From Acididesulfobacillus acetoxydans (lineage in GTDB: Bacteria > Bacillota > Desulfitobacteriia > Desulfitobacteriales > Desulfitobacteriaceae): a DNA stretch of 11,559 nt. This document shows, piece by piece, positions 1 to 6,733 of the stretch; the stretch's first letter is position 1; every line of letters begins with the position of its first letter. Below the pieces are notes generated by a model, which did no database searches, was not told the origin of the DNA, and saw only the letters and a program-made list of their open reading frames with translations. Both the position numbers and the translations under genes were made by a program. The stretch is from the NCBI RefSeq assembly GCF_900016645.1, contig NZ_CDGJ01000091.1; one strand, 5' to 3'.

Positions 1-148
1 TACCTCTTCGCTCGTTACGTCCTTCGTGCCACCGCCAAAATATTCACCGCAAGACTCCAGCCAGTCGATGAAATCAGTCGAGCCACTGATCATGGCTCAG
101 GTCGGTTTCCACACATCCGTTAATCTCAGTCAGCGTTTGTTTTTCCAT
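1..148 (-). pseudogene. frameshifted small hypothetical gene, 3' end beyond window
   Basis: Two minus-strand frames join into one plausible small protein. From the ATG at 146-148 the first frame reads MEKQTLTEINGCVETDLSHD and ends at a TGA at 74-76 after 24 codons. The adjacent frame, open from at least 93 to the window edge, continues with FIDWLESCGEYFGGGTKDVT. The two halves meet at the LD/DFIDW junction, so one frameshift would restore a continuous acidic protein. I do not recognise the family. The start overlaps the end of the HTH frame upstream, which suggests the two were once neighbours or were fused by a deletion. The shift could also be a sequencing error. Confidence 0.4.
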
Positions 149-240
149 TTCGCGGTTGTCCCGACCAGTTTAGCCAGTTCTGCCTGGGAGAGGCCTTTCT
201 CCCCACGTAGTCGTGCCAATAATTGACCGACGCTGTCCAT
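130..240 (-). pseudogene. truncated XRE-type helix-turn-helix reading frame
   Basis: The frame encodes 36 residues, starting MDSVGQLLARLRGEKGLSQA and then ELAKLVGTTAKWKNKR. This matches the first two helices of an HTH_3/Cro-C1 (XRE) domain: L-A-R-L-R-x-E-x-G-L-S-Q-A-E-L-A is the classical helix 1 to helix 2 segment. The frame breaks where the recognition helix should continue, and its last codons overlap the next small gene in another frame. XRE domains need about 55 residues, so this product cannot fold as a complete DNA-binding domain. It is most likely a deletion remnant of a phage-type or toxin-antitoxin-type repressor. It lies 31 bp after the DUF5658-like frame. Confidence 0.5.
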
Positions 241-271
241 AAGCTTCCTAGATTCCTTCCCCGGTGTTCCA

Positions 272-586
272 TTATCGCCCGCGCAGAATCCACTGGGCAT
301 GAGTCACGAAAACCACTCCATACGCCAACACCGCAACAACCAGCAGCCGAGAAACCAATGCGTGCGGCCTGTTTCCTATCCGCCACAGCAGGACCCCCAG
401 GAGAACCGGCAGTGCCATCTTGACCGCCATGAACGCGACGGCGTTTTACCATCGCATCATGGGGTTTGCCTCCTCGATTGCGCCAAGACGAAGCCCCCAG
501 AGCGTTAGCACACCGTCAAGAAGGGTGAGAACGACCAGGGCTGCTGTGGGGTGGAGAGAAGCCCATATTACTTCTATCCCCTGCAT
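272..586 (-). pseudogene. DUF5658-like membrane protein with in-frame ochre stop
   Basis: From the ATG at 584-586 one frame reads 46 codons, hits TAA at 446-448, and continues open in the same frame for 57 more codons to a TAA at 272-274. Before the stop are a hydrophobic helix (ALVVLTLLDGVLTLWGLRLG) and the signature GAIEEANPMM, typical of DUF5658 proteins (D..LT..GL..G..EENP.M). After it come two more hydrophobic stretches (ALPVLLGVLLW and LVVAVLAYGVVFV). The whole 104-codon frame has the normal length and three-helix layout of the family. The ribosome site upstream is weak. The stop falls directly after the conserved NPMMRW segment, so this is most simply a pseudogene by nonsense mutation. 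Function of the family is unknown. Confidence 0.55.
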
Positions 587-608
587 AAGAACTTTCGTCA
601 AATTCTCA

Positions 609-637
609 CCGGGTCGGACTAAGTCCGGCCCGTTTTG
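609..637 (+). terminator. hairpin plus T-rich tail, rho-independent-like
   Basis: GGGTCGGAC (611-619) pairs with GTCCGGCCC (623-631) across a 3-base loop, with one G-T pair, and is followed by GTTTTGTT. The orientation fits termination on the plus strand, but no plus-strand gene was found upstream. It may be a remnant of a lost gene, or it may insulate the minus-strand gene that starts at 586. Confidence 0.45.
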
Positions 638-689
638 TTAACTTTTAAATGTTAATTGGACGGTTCACTGAACATTTACGAATTAGCTT

Positions 690-794
690 CTATTCGTTTC
701 GCCACTTCTTCGCTGTGTTTAAATCATATGCTTCTACGTAGCCATTCTTTGCGACTATGCCCAGGAAGGTGAATATGTCGTGCGCATTAGACAT
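690..794 (-). CDS. short hypothetical frame, possible C-terminal gene remnant
   Basis: A 34-codon frame starts at ATG 792-794 and ends at TAG 690-692; it contains IFTFLGIVAKNGYVEAYDLN followed by TAKKWRNE. The composition looks protein-like (hydrophobic, then mixed charged), but there is no ribosome site before the ATG, and the first codons lie inside the end of the 776-1163 mobile element. It may be the tail of a gene interrupted by that insertion, the upstream part having been lost or shifted. I do not recognise the family. Confidence 0.22.
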   Translation of the reverse strand: MSNAHDIFTFLGIVAKNGYVEAYDLNTAKKWRNE

Positions 795-1163
795 CCTGCG
801 TCGCTGAGGTTAGACGGTTGCAACACTCAAACCAGGCACTCGTGACGCACAGAATGGACATTGGCAGTAGCATAAAAGCGCGTTACACTCGACTTGCTTT
901 TACTCACAGGCAGGATAGGGGGGCGACGCTGGAGAGCGACCTGATCGGCTTGTGAGGTTTAGCAAAAAGAATGATACCGCCAGGTGTTGCTCTTTTTTCT
1001 TTGTATTCCACTTAGCATCACTCTTTCTGGAAAACCAAAGCGTTAAACTCAGGGGTCTGGGGCAGCACCCCCAGTGAGTGTCTAACCGTTGCGACAGGAC
1101 TGTCTAATCTGCACGACGCGGGTGTCTAATCTATGCGTTGCGACTGTCTAATTCGGTACGACA
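776..1163. mobile_element. 388-bp non-autonomous transposon-like element
   Basis: The left end reads TGTCGTGCGCATTAGACA (776-793). The right end, read inward on the other strand, is TGTCGTACCGAATTAGACA (1145-1163). The two match as imperfect terminal inverted repeats with one indel, and the match extends outward by AATA/TATT. Inside the right end TGTCTAA recurs at 1079, 1101, 1123 and 1145, exactly 22 bp apart. Inside the left end TTAGAC recurs at 787 and 810. Multiple spaced repeats at asymmetric TGT...ACA ends are known for IS21 (IstA sites) and for Tn7/Tn5053-type (TnsB sites) transposons. No transposase lies inside, so this would be a deletion derivative mobilised in trans. No clear target duplication was found. 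Confidence 0.55.
1079..1151 (+). repeat. four TGTCTAA repeats, exact 22-bp period
   Basis: TGTCTAA begins at 1079, 1101, 1123 and 1145. The intervening 15 bases are partly conserved (GCGAC or ACGAC motifs). These are probable transposase-binding repeats of the element's right end. Confidence 0.7.
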
Positions 1164-1449
1164 TATTACTTTTGCCTGTGGATAAGACCTGAAACCCGCA
1201 TGAATAAGGGCATCTTTTTTTTAACGGATGCCTAAATCCACAAAAGAAGACTGTCGAAGCCGAGTTAATCTGATTCCTGTCAAAAGTATGCAAAGACGCC
1301 GATATTCTCCCCCTCCCCTGCGGTCGACCCGACCGTTCCGCAGATATCCTGCCAACTAGGTTTACCGACCGGTTGCCGGTTGATCGGCCCAAAGCTGGAC
1401 CCAAACACGGCAGGTGTCCCTCCGAACCCCCTGCCATTGAATCGTGCAG
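1164..1449. other. intergenic region downstream of the permease gene, hairpins only
   Basis: No convincing gene lies between the mobile element and the permease stop. A hairpin region at 1318-1343 can form CGGTCG/CGACCG (1321-1326 with 1330-1335) or, alternatively, CTGCGG/CCGCAG (1318-1323 with 1338-1343). A second hairpin, GGCATC/GATGCC, spans 1209-1232 and has a T-run in its loop. None is followed by a T-run on the minus strand, so no clear operon terminator is visible. Confidence 0.4.
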
Positions 1450-2724
1450 TTAGAAATTGGTTCCCTCGAAACCCCTAACCCGTACCTTGCGGTCAGAAAC
1501 CAGCATGACCAGAATCGCCGACGCCACAAGGCACGCCGCCAGTACGTAAAAGCCTAGCATGAAGGAGTGGGTAGTCGTCTTGACAAAACCCATCATCCAC
1601 GGACCGACCAGCCCGCCCAAGTTGCCGATGGCCCCGATGATAGCCATGGCTGGACCCACAGTGTTCGGCGGCAACGTGTCAGTCGGTATCGCCCACAACG
1701 GACCCTGGCGCGCGTTTATACCGCCTTGGGCGATAGTCATGAACAGGACAGCCAACCACGGCAGCATCGTGCCCACGGCACCTAGCAGGAAATAGCCTAT
1801 CGTAGCTATGAGCAAAACGATCGCTACAACCGCACTCCGTTTGCCCGTCCGGTCGGATACGCGTGCGGCGTAGATCATCGTCCAAACCGAAAATGCATTG
1901 GGAATAACCAATAGGAGGCCAGTACCCAAATAGCCAACCCCCAGGGCCTTAATGATTGAAGGAGCCCAGAGGCTCAAGCCGTAAGTACCCATTATCGTTA
2001 GGAAATAGGCGAGCGTCAGCAGCAAAACCTTGGGGTGGTATATCATGCTGAAAGCATTGACCTTGACTTGGTTCTCGAAAGCTCTACGTTCCTCAGTGAG
2101 CTTGGTCTCGATGTATTCACGTTCTCCGGCGGGCAGCCACTTAGCCTGATAAGGATGGTCCTCGACCAGGAACCACCAGAAAACGGCCCATACCAGTGGC
2201 GGAATGGCTTCGATGAGAAGCATTATCCGCCAACTGGAGGTGGCGGTCAGAATCCAACCTGATAACGGCATGGTTATGATGCCGGTTATAGGCAGACAAA
2301 TTTGCCAGTAAGCATTAGCACTCGCCCGCTCACCCTTGGGAAACCAGTCTGCGATCATAACCAGAACTGCCGGCCATATCGCGCCTTCCGTCACCCCTAG
2401 AAAAAACCGTGCCCAAAGTTCCTGGTTCACGTTTTGGGCAAGCGCGCTCCAAATGGCAAACAGGCTCCAAATTACCATCAATATAGTGATGAGTCTCTTG
2501 GCACTCCAGTGCTGGGCCAAGTATCCTCCCGGCACCTGCATGATCATATAACCGATGAAAAATATGCCCATAACCCATCCGGCCGTCGCATGCGTTATAT
2601 GGAAGTCCTTAATCATGCCGGGAGCAGCAAAGCTGATATTGGTTCGATCCATAAAGGCCATCATATACATTACTACCGCTGCCGGGATGATATAGCGCCA
2701 CCTAAAGTTGGTTACCTTTTCCAT
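1450..2724 (-). CDS. MFS permease, anion:cation symporter (ACS) type
   Basis: This is a 424-residue, very hydrophobic protein with about 12 predicted membrane segments, the usual length of the family. The N-terminus carries FMDRTNISFA (about residues 24-33), and the loop after helix 2 carries GGYLAQHWSAKR (about 66-77). Both are hallmarks of the ACS branch (relatives of glucarate, galactonate, phthalate and 4-hydroxyphenylacetate permeases), which imports organic anions with protons. The ATG at 2722-2724 has a strong AGGAGGT site 6 bases upstream. It is the last gene of the minus-strand cluster, 57 bp after the cupin gene. The neighbours (LarA-type racemase, PdxA-like dehydrogenases) suggest that it imports the hydroxy- or sugar-acid the cluster degrades. 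The substrate itself is not determinable from sequence. Confidence 0.9.
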   Translation of the reverse strand: MEKVTNFRWRYIIPAAVVMYMMAFMDRTNISFAAPGMIKDFHITHATAGWVMGIFFIGYMIMQVPGGYLAQHWSAKRLITILMVIWSLFAIWSALAQNVNQELWARFFLGVTEGAIWPAVLVMIADWFPKGERASANAYWQICLPITGIITMPLSGWILTATSSWRIMLLIEAIPPLVWAVFWWFLVEDHPYQAKWLPAGEREYIETKLTEERRAFENQVKVNAFSMIYHPKVLLLTLAYFLTIMGTYGLSLWAPSIIKALGVGYLGTGLLLVIPNAFSVWTMIYAARVSDRTGKRSAVVAIVLLIATIGYFLLGAVGTMLPWLAVLFMTIAQGGINARQGPLWAIPTDTLPPNTVGPAMAIIGAIGNLGGLVGPWMMGFVKTTTHSFMLGFYVLAACLVASAILVMLVSDRKVRVRGFEGTNF

Positions 2725-2781
2725 TTCTATACCTCCTCGTATTCAACACAGCGAAATTAGGCGTAGAAGGAAAGACGTTAC

Positions 2782-3168
2782 TTATCCCCCCTCGTCCTCA
2801 TGGTGGGACATAAAAATGGTGGCCAGTTCGGAATCAGAGAGAGAAGGAACAAACACGCAAAACATCCGCATCTGCTCACTGGCTTCGTTTACCTGTTGAT
2901 GGATAACGTTGGCCTTCACATATAAGACAGAACCATCATTTATGTTGACCGTCTCGTTACCCAGCCTGCAATATCCCTTACCCGTAACTATATGGATTAT
3001 CTCATCAACCGTATGACTGTGTAAGGAATTTCTCCCACCATTAGCCCCAAGATCGGTCACTACAACGGTACACCGCACATCGCTACCCGATAGGACCAGT
3101 CGACTGGTACGGGCCTCACTCTTCACTGCCGGTGGTATTTCGTAGATATAACGTATCAACCTAATCAC
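2782..3168 (-). CDS. single-domain cupin protein
   Basis: This is a small (125-128 residue) beta-barrel protein. Cupin motif 1, G(X)5HXH(X)3E(X)6G, is complete in GGRNSLHSHTVDEIIHIVTG, giving two His and one Glu as metal ligands. Motif 2 keeps the ligand spacing H(X)3N in IHQQVN but has KAN in place of the usual P-X-G. It probably binds a divalent metal and acts as a sugar-acid isomerase/epimerase-type or lyase-type enzyme, or as a ligand sensor; the exact reaction is unknown. The GTG at 3166-3168 overlaps the stop of a possible small frame (GTGA). The TTG at 3157-3159 has a better-spaced GGGGGTG site and may be the true start. The gene lies between larA and the permease in the same orientation. 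Confidence 0.85.
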   Translation of the reverse strand: MIRLIRYIYEIPPAVKSEARTSRLVLSGSDVRCTVVVTDLGANGGRNSLHSHTVDEIIHIVTGKGYCRLGNETVNINDGSVLYVKANVIHQQVNEASEQMRMFCVFVPSLSDSELATIFMSHHEDEGG

Positions 3169-3251
3169 CCCCTGTCTATCAAACTTCCCGCTTGCGTCTC
3201 ACTACGCCAGCCATTACCGGGTGAACCAATGCCGGACTTGCTGATGATCAT
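3165..3251 (-). CDS. possible 28-codon leader peptide before the cupin gene
   Basis: The ATG at 3249-3251 opens a 28-codon frame (MIISKSGIGSPGNGWRSETQ, then AGSLIDRG). Its TGA (3165-3167) overlaps the cupin GTG as GTGA, the arrangement of translationally coupled operon genes. Just upstream, a good AAAGGCGGTGA site serves only ATG-AAG-TGG-TAG at 3268-3270. No homology is recognised. It may be chance or a coupling device. Confidence 0.2.
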   Translation of the reverse strand: MIISKSGIGSPGNGWRSETQAGSLIDRG

Positions 3252-3288
3252 ACGCTGTCTACCACTTCATGACTATCACCGCCTTTCG

Positions 3289-4593
3289 TTATTTTTCCGT
3301 ACTTTCGACTGTAATGACTTGGAGGCTGTGACTTATCACGGAAACCCTGGACCTTTCTCCAAACCGGGCTAATCCGTAATCCAATGCTTCGGCCATCGAG
3401 TCAAAATGCAACATGAACATTTTTCTAACCTCTTCCGGTATTGTTGACCCAACAATGGCCAAGTCGGCGTGTTTGAGGGTACGAGCCAGAAGATATGCCC
3501 TATGCCCACCAGGAGGGACACCTTCCGACCTGATGTTTTTGATAACTTCATCCAGATTTGAGGCACTTACGAATGCATTGTAGAAGCGCTGCTCGCCCAA
3601 ACCCTGTCCTACCCCTTCAGGCATCGTGGCCGGAAGCACAATCAAGCCTCCTTGCCGCACCGAAGGGAAAGGACTGAAAGCCACATTGCTGGCCCCTCTA
3701 GTCGCCTGATACAGATTCGCATCCTTGGGAAAACTGACACCGGTGATTACTATGTCCGCCTGCTCCTGGATAGGTACCTTGTATACCTTGTCGGCAAACG
3801 ATACGCCCGCCTCGAAAGCGGCGACGGCGCCTCCAGCCACTACCCTGACCAATTGACCGCTCGTATCAAGCACGCCGTTGACTATAAAGTGCAAGCCGAC
3901 TTTTTCAGCAATTTCGCTGGCGTTCATGTGGAACCTGTTATGATCGATATTGCCTATTCTGGTATACGGATCATCAAAAACATCGATGGCATGCTGCCAA
4001 CCTATGGTTTCCTCACCGGCAACCCCGATTGCTATGGCTTTCCGAGCACCACTGTAACCGGCAAAGAGATGGGGCTCGATTATACCCGTCGATATTCTTA
4101 GGTCTGCCTCATATACCAGTTTGTTAAGGTAAATTGGACAGTTGAGAGATGTCTTGCCTGCGAAGACAAGGTTTTCTTTATCGGTCGGATTATGATTGAC
4201 CACTTCAATTTTGGATACAATGTCAGACCCCAACTTATTTGCCAATTCGTTACGTGTGCACGGCCTATGCATCCCCGTAGCGACAACTATTGTTATCCTG
4301 GCGTTCTCAATACCGGCCCCAGATAATTCTGACAATATTACTGGCAAGAAGCGGTCGTCAGGGCAAGGACGGGTGATATCCGTTACCACTATGACCACTT
4401 TTTTGGGTCTTTTTTGCGCAGCGATTGTGCTTAGTCTAGGTGTCCCTACAGGATGTTCCAGGGCATGCTCTATGATGTTCTGGGGAGACGTATCGGCCGC
4501 AACTAGTTTTGGTTCAATAATCTGCCCCAGATTTTGGCTGTGCAGATTGACCTCCACAAAACCTTTTCCGTTAGGGACGCGTACTGTTGGCAT
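3289..4593 (-). CDS. LarA-family nickel-pincer-dependent hydroxyacid racemase/epimerase
   Basis: This is a 434-residue protein of normal LarA length. It belongs to the family that interconverts C2 stereoisomers of alpha-hydroxyacids by hydride transfer to a covalently bound nickel-pincer nucleotide. All functional residues of lactate racemase LarA have counterparts here: R75 in TDITRPCPD, H109 in VVATGMHRPCT, H175 in IIEPHLFAGYSG, K185 (cofactor lysine) in SGARKAIAIG, H201 after GVAGEETIGWQ, and K290 in GVSFPKDANL. Family members act on lactate, malate, phenyllactate, hydroxyglutarate or gluconate, so 'lactate racemase' should not be assumed. The ATG at 4591-4593 is chosen because AAGGGGGGT lies just upstream; a TTG at 4614 would place that site inside the gene. 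The maturation genes larB, larC and larE are absent and must be encoded elsewhere. Confidence 0.88.
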   Translation of the reverse strand: MPTVRVPNGKGFVEVNLHSQNLGQIIEPKLVAADTSPQNIIEHALEHPVGTPRLSTIAAQKRPKKVVIVVTDITRPCPDDRFLPVILSELSGAGIENARITIVVATGMHRPCTRNELANKLGSDIVSKIEVVNHNPTDKENLVFAGKTSLNCPIYLNKLVYEADLRISTGIIEPHLFAGYSGARKAIAIGVAGEETIGWQHAIDVFDDPYTRIGNIDHNRFHMNASEIAEKVGLHFIVNGVLDTSGQLVRVVAGGAVAAFEAGVSFADKVYKVPIQEQADIVITGVSFPKDANLYQATRGASNVAFSPFPSVRQGGLIVLPATMPEGVGQGLGEQRFYNAFVSASNLDEVIKNIRSEGVPPGGHRAYLLARTLKHADLAIVGSTIPEEVRKMFMLHFDSMAEALDYGLARFGERSRVSVISHSLQVITVESTEK

Positions 4594-4730
4594 AATTACC
4601 CCCCTTAATTCCAAAGATCCTTAAGGCATATGTGTACCATTTTACCCATTCGCAGACGCTACATGGCCCGGACGATAAACATTTCCCGAAAGAGTCCTGA
4701 TAATAAGCCATCCTATGAAGCGCCGCGCAT

Positions 4731-5738
4731 TTAATTTGCGGACAGTGCGCTACGGTTCATATGCATGGATGAAACCACCCTGATGGTTTCCAACATGCTC
4801 CCAGGATCAGCTATTCCTTTCCAAGCTATGTCCTGGGCACAGCCGTGACCGACGGTAGCAAACAATACGGGCGTGCCTATAATCAAGCCGCAACTCTTGT
4901 CAAGTGCCAGGGTTTTCAGCGCTATATGCCCCTGGTCATGGTACATTCCTACGTAGGCATCGTATTTATGCTCAAGGCACTTGTAAAACAAGGAATCACC
5001 AGCAAACGGCCCATAGACATCAATACCTTGGGCCCTGGCAGCCTCAATCGCAGGAGAAATCTGAAATATTTCCTCATCGCCAAACATACCTTCCTCGCCA
5101 GCATGGGCATTTAGCCCGGCAACCGCGATTCTAGGCCGTTCCACGCCAAGCAACTTCACAGCTTCATTAACCTTGCTGACAATATCCAAGACCAAATCCT
5201 TATTTATCAAATCGCATGCTTTTCGCATAGAAACGTGCAAAGTGGCACTGGCTACCCTTAAGTCACCTGCAACGAGCATCAGGAAAGCTCGTTTTGCTGA
5301 AGTTAATTTGGTGACCAGATTGGGATAACCGGCAAAGCTGATACCAGCTTGATCAACCGCCTTCTTGCTGTGGGGACCGCCGATCGCGGCATGCACCGCG
5401 TTAGCTTTTAAAAATCCAACTGCCCGATTGGTATATTCGATCATGGCCCGTCCGGTCATGCCATCGGGTTTACCTACGTGGAAGGAAGCAGAATCAATGT
5501 TCTTGCAGTCAACCATGTCAATTGTGCCAAGCTCATAACGGCCTTCCGCCGGGTCGCTCACAATCCGCGTCTGTAGATGTAATTTAAGTAAATCGTTGGC
5601 TTTCTGTAAAACATTCTGGTCGCCAATGACCAGTGGCCGGCACATATCGTAAACGTATTCCTTGGCAAGGGCCTGGGCTACTATTTCTGGTCCGATTCCA
5701 GCCGCGTCACCAATAGTAATGGCTACAATTGGTTTCAT
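4731..5738 (-). CDS. PdxA-family NAD-dependent dehydrogenase, paralogue B
   Basis: This 335-residue enzyme belongs to the 4-hydroxythreonine-4-phosphate dehydrogenase (PdxA/PdxA2) family, whose members oxidise a beta-hydroxy acid with NAD, often with decarboxylation. It starts MKPIVAITIGDAAGIGPEI, the family N-terminus (normally GDPAGIGPE). The three metal histidines are present: H168 in TLHVS, H212 in LNAHAGE and H267 in MYHDQG, matching E. coli H166, H211 and H266; K275 matches K274. The segment that is GHTE in classical PdxA is GYPN here (137-140), the Asn and Arg that hold the phosphate ester (N283, R292) are G284 and F293, and the usual VDHG is VGHG. A phosphorylated substrate is therefore unlikely. 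Its ATG overlaps the stop of paralogue A by one base, and a GGAGG site precedes it, so the two are translated together and may act as a heteromer. Confidence 0.85.
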   Translation of the reverse strand: MKPIVAITIGDAAGIGPEIVAQALAKEYVYDMCRPLVIGDQNVLQKANDLLKLHLQTRIVSDPAEGRYELGTIDMVDCKNIDSASFHVGKPDGMTGRAMIEYTNRAVGFLKANAVHAAIGGPHSKKAVDQAGISFAGYPNLVTKLTSAKRAFLMLVAGDLRVASATLHVSMRKACDLINKDLVLDIVSKVNEAVKLLGVERPRIAVAGLNAHAGEEGMFGDEEIFQISPAIEAARAQGIDVYGPFAGDSLFYKCLEHKYDAYVGMYHDQGHIALKTLALDKSCGLIIGTPVLFATVGHGCAQDIAWKGIADPGSMLETIRVVSSMHMNRSALSAN

Positions 5739-6733
5739 TATTCCTTAATACCTCCCCTCAGACTTACCAACTTGATGGTCTCGATAATAACACCCGGATC
5801 GGCTATTCCCTTCCAGGCAATATCGAGGGCGCAACCGTGGTCTACGGTTGCCCAGTTTATGGGCACCCCTATGGCTACCGCGGAGGCCTTTTTGAAGGCC
5901 AAGGTTTTCACGGGTATGTGGGCCTGGTCATGGTACATAGCGACATAGGCGTCATATTTTCCGTCCATAACGTTATAGAACAGGGAATCCGCGGGCCATG
6001 GACCTGACGCATTGATACCCATCCCTCGGGCAGCCTTTACTGCTGGTTTGATATGTCTTTCATCTTCGTCACCAAACATGCCATCCTCCCCGGCATGAGG
6101 ATTCAACCCGGCGACGGCGATCCTCGGTTCGACGACGCCAAACATTTTTACCCCTTCATCGACCGCTTTTATTGCTTCCAGTACCAATCGTTCGGAAATC
6201 AGGTTGCAGGCATCCCTGAGCGATACGTGCAGCGTGACGTTGGCCACCCGCAGATTTCCGGCCACCAGCATTAAAAACGGATACTTGGCCCCCGTCATCC
6301 TGGCAATCAACCCCGGGTAGCCGTCAAAATGAATTCCGGCGTCGGCCGCCGCCTTCTTGCTGTGCGGCCCTCCCACGGCCCCCTGGGTCTTCTTGTCTAT
6401 GCACAGCCTAACAGCCACTTCCGTGTATTCGATCATCGCCCGTCCTGTAACGGCGTTGGGCTCTGCCGGCCTAAAGGCACCCATGGGGATATTGTCCAGG
6501 TCAATCACATCGACCTTGCCGTCTTCCCAGGCGGCCTCCTCGAAATGCTTGATTACATTGAAATCGACGTTGACGTTGAACCGTCTCCTGGCTAGATCCA
6601 ATATCTTGAAATCACCGATAAGCAGTGGCTGGCAGTAAGTAAAAATCGACCCTTCCTCTATGGCCCTCAACAAAATCTCCGGTCCTATACCCGCTGCCTC
6701 AGACATAGTGATGCCGATAATTGGTCTCGTCAA
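5738..6733 (-). CDS. PdxA-family NAD-dependent dehydrogenase, paralogue A
   Basis: This 331-residue PdxA-family enzyme is similar to paralogue B along its whole length. Metal histidines are H169 (TLHVS), H213 (LNPHAGE) and H268 (MYHDQ), with K276 after them. It has GYPG in place of the classical GHTE (residues 138-141), and Ala and Trp at the positions of E. coli N283 and R292, but it keeps the VDHG motif that B has lost. The start chosen is the TTG at 6731-6733, ten bases after AAGGAG (6744-6749), because it gives the family N-terminus TRPIIGITMSEAAGIGPE. An ATG at 6827-6829 would add 32 residues with no counterpart in the family. It is the first gene of the catabolic cluster, 304 nt after the predicted start from the proximal sigma-54 promoter. 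Confidence 0.85.
   Translation of the reverse strand: MTRPIIGITMSEAAGIGPEILLRAIEEGSIFTYCQPLLIGDFKILDLARRRFNVNVDFNVIKHFEEAAWEDGKVDVIDLDNIPMGAFRPAEPNAVTGRAMIEYTEVAVRLCIDKKTQGAVGGPHSKKAAADAGIHFDGYPGLIARMTGAKYPFLMLVAGNLRVANVTLHVSLRDACNLISERLVLEAIKAVDEGVKMFGVVEPRIAVAGLNPHAGEDGMFGDEDERHIKPAVKAARGMGINASGPWPADSLFYNVMDGKYDAYVAMYHDQAHIPVKTLAFKKASAVAIGVPINWATVDHGCALDIAWKGIADPGVIIETIKLVSLRGGIKE

Noticed and set aside
646..678. TAAATGTT/AACATTTA inverted repeat
   Set aside because: Only 8 bp in AT-rich DNA, with no associated gene or promoter spacing; too weak to call an operator.
1176..1184. TGTGGATAA, a perfect DnaA-box sequence
   Set aside because: A single isolated box with no AT-rich unwinding region or replication gene; compatible with chance.
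1126..1437. 103-codon minus-strand frame downstream of the permease
   Set aside because: Arg/Ser/Gly-rich composition, no ribosome site, runs into the end repeats of the mobile element, and has no recognisable motif; probably a chance frame.
4594..4614. TTG start giving a 441-residue LarA homologue
   Set aside because: The AAGGGGGGT ribosome site lies inside this extension and is correctly spaced for the ATG at 4593.
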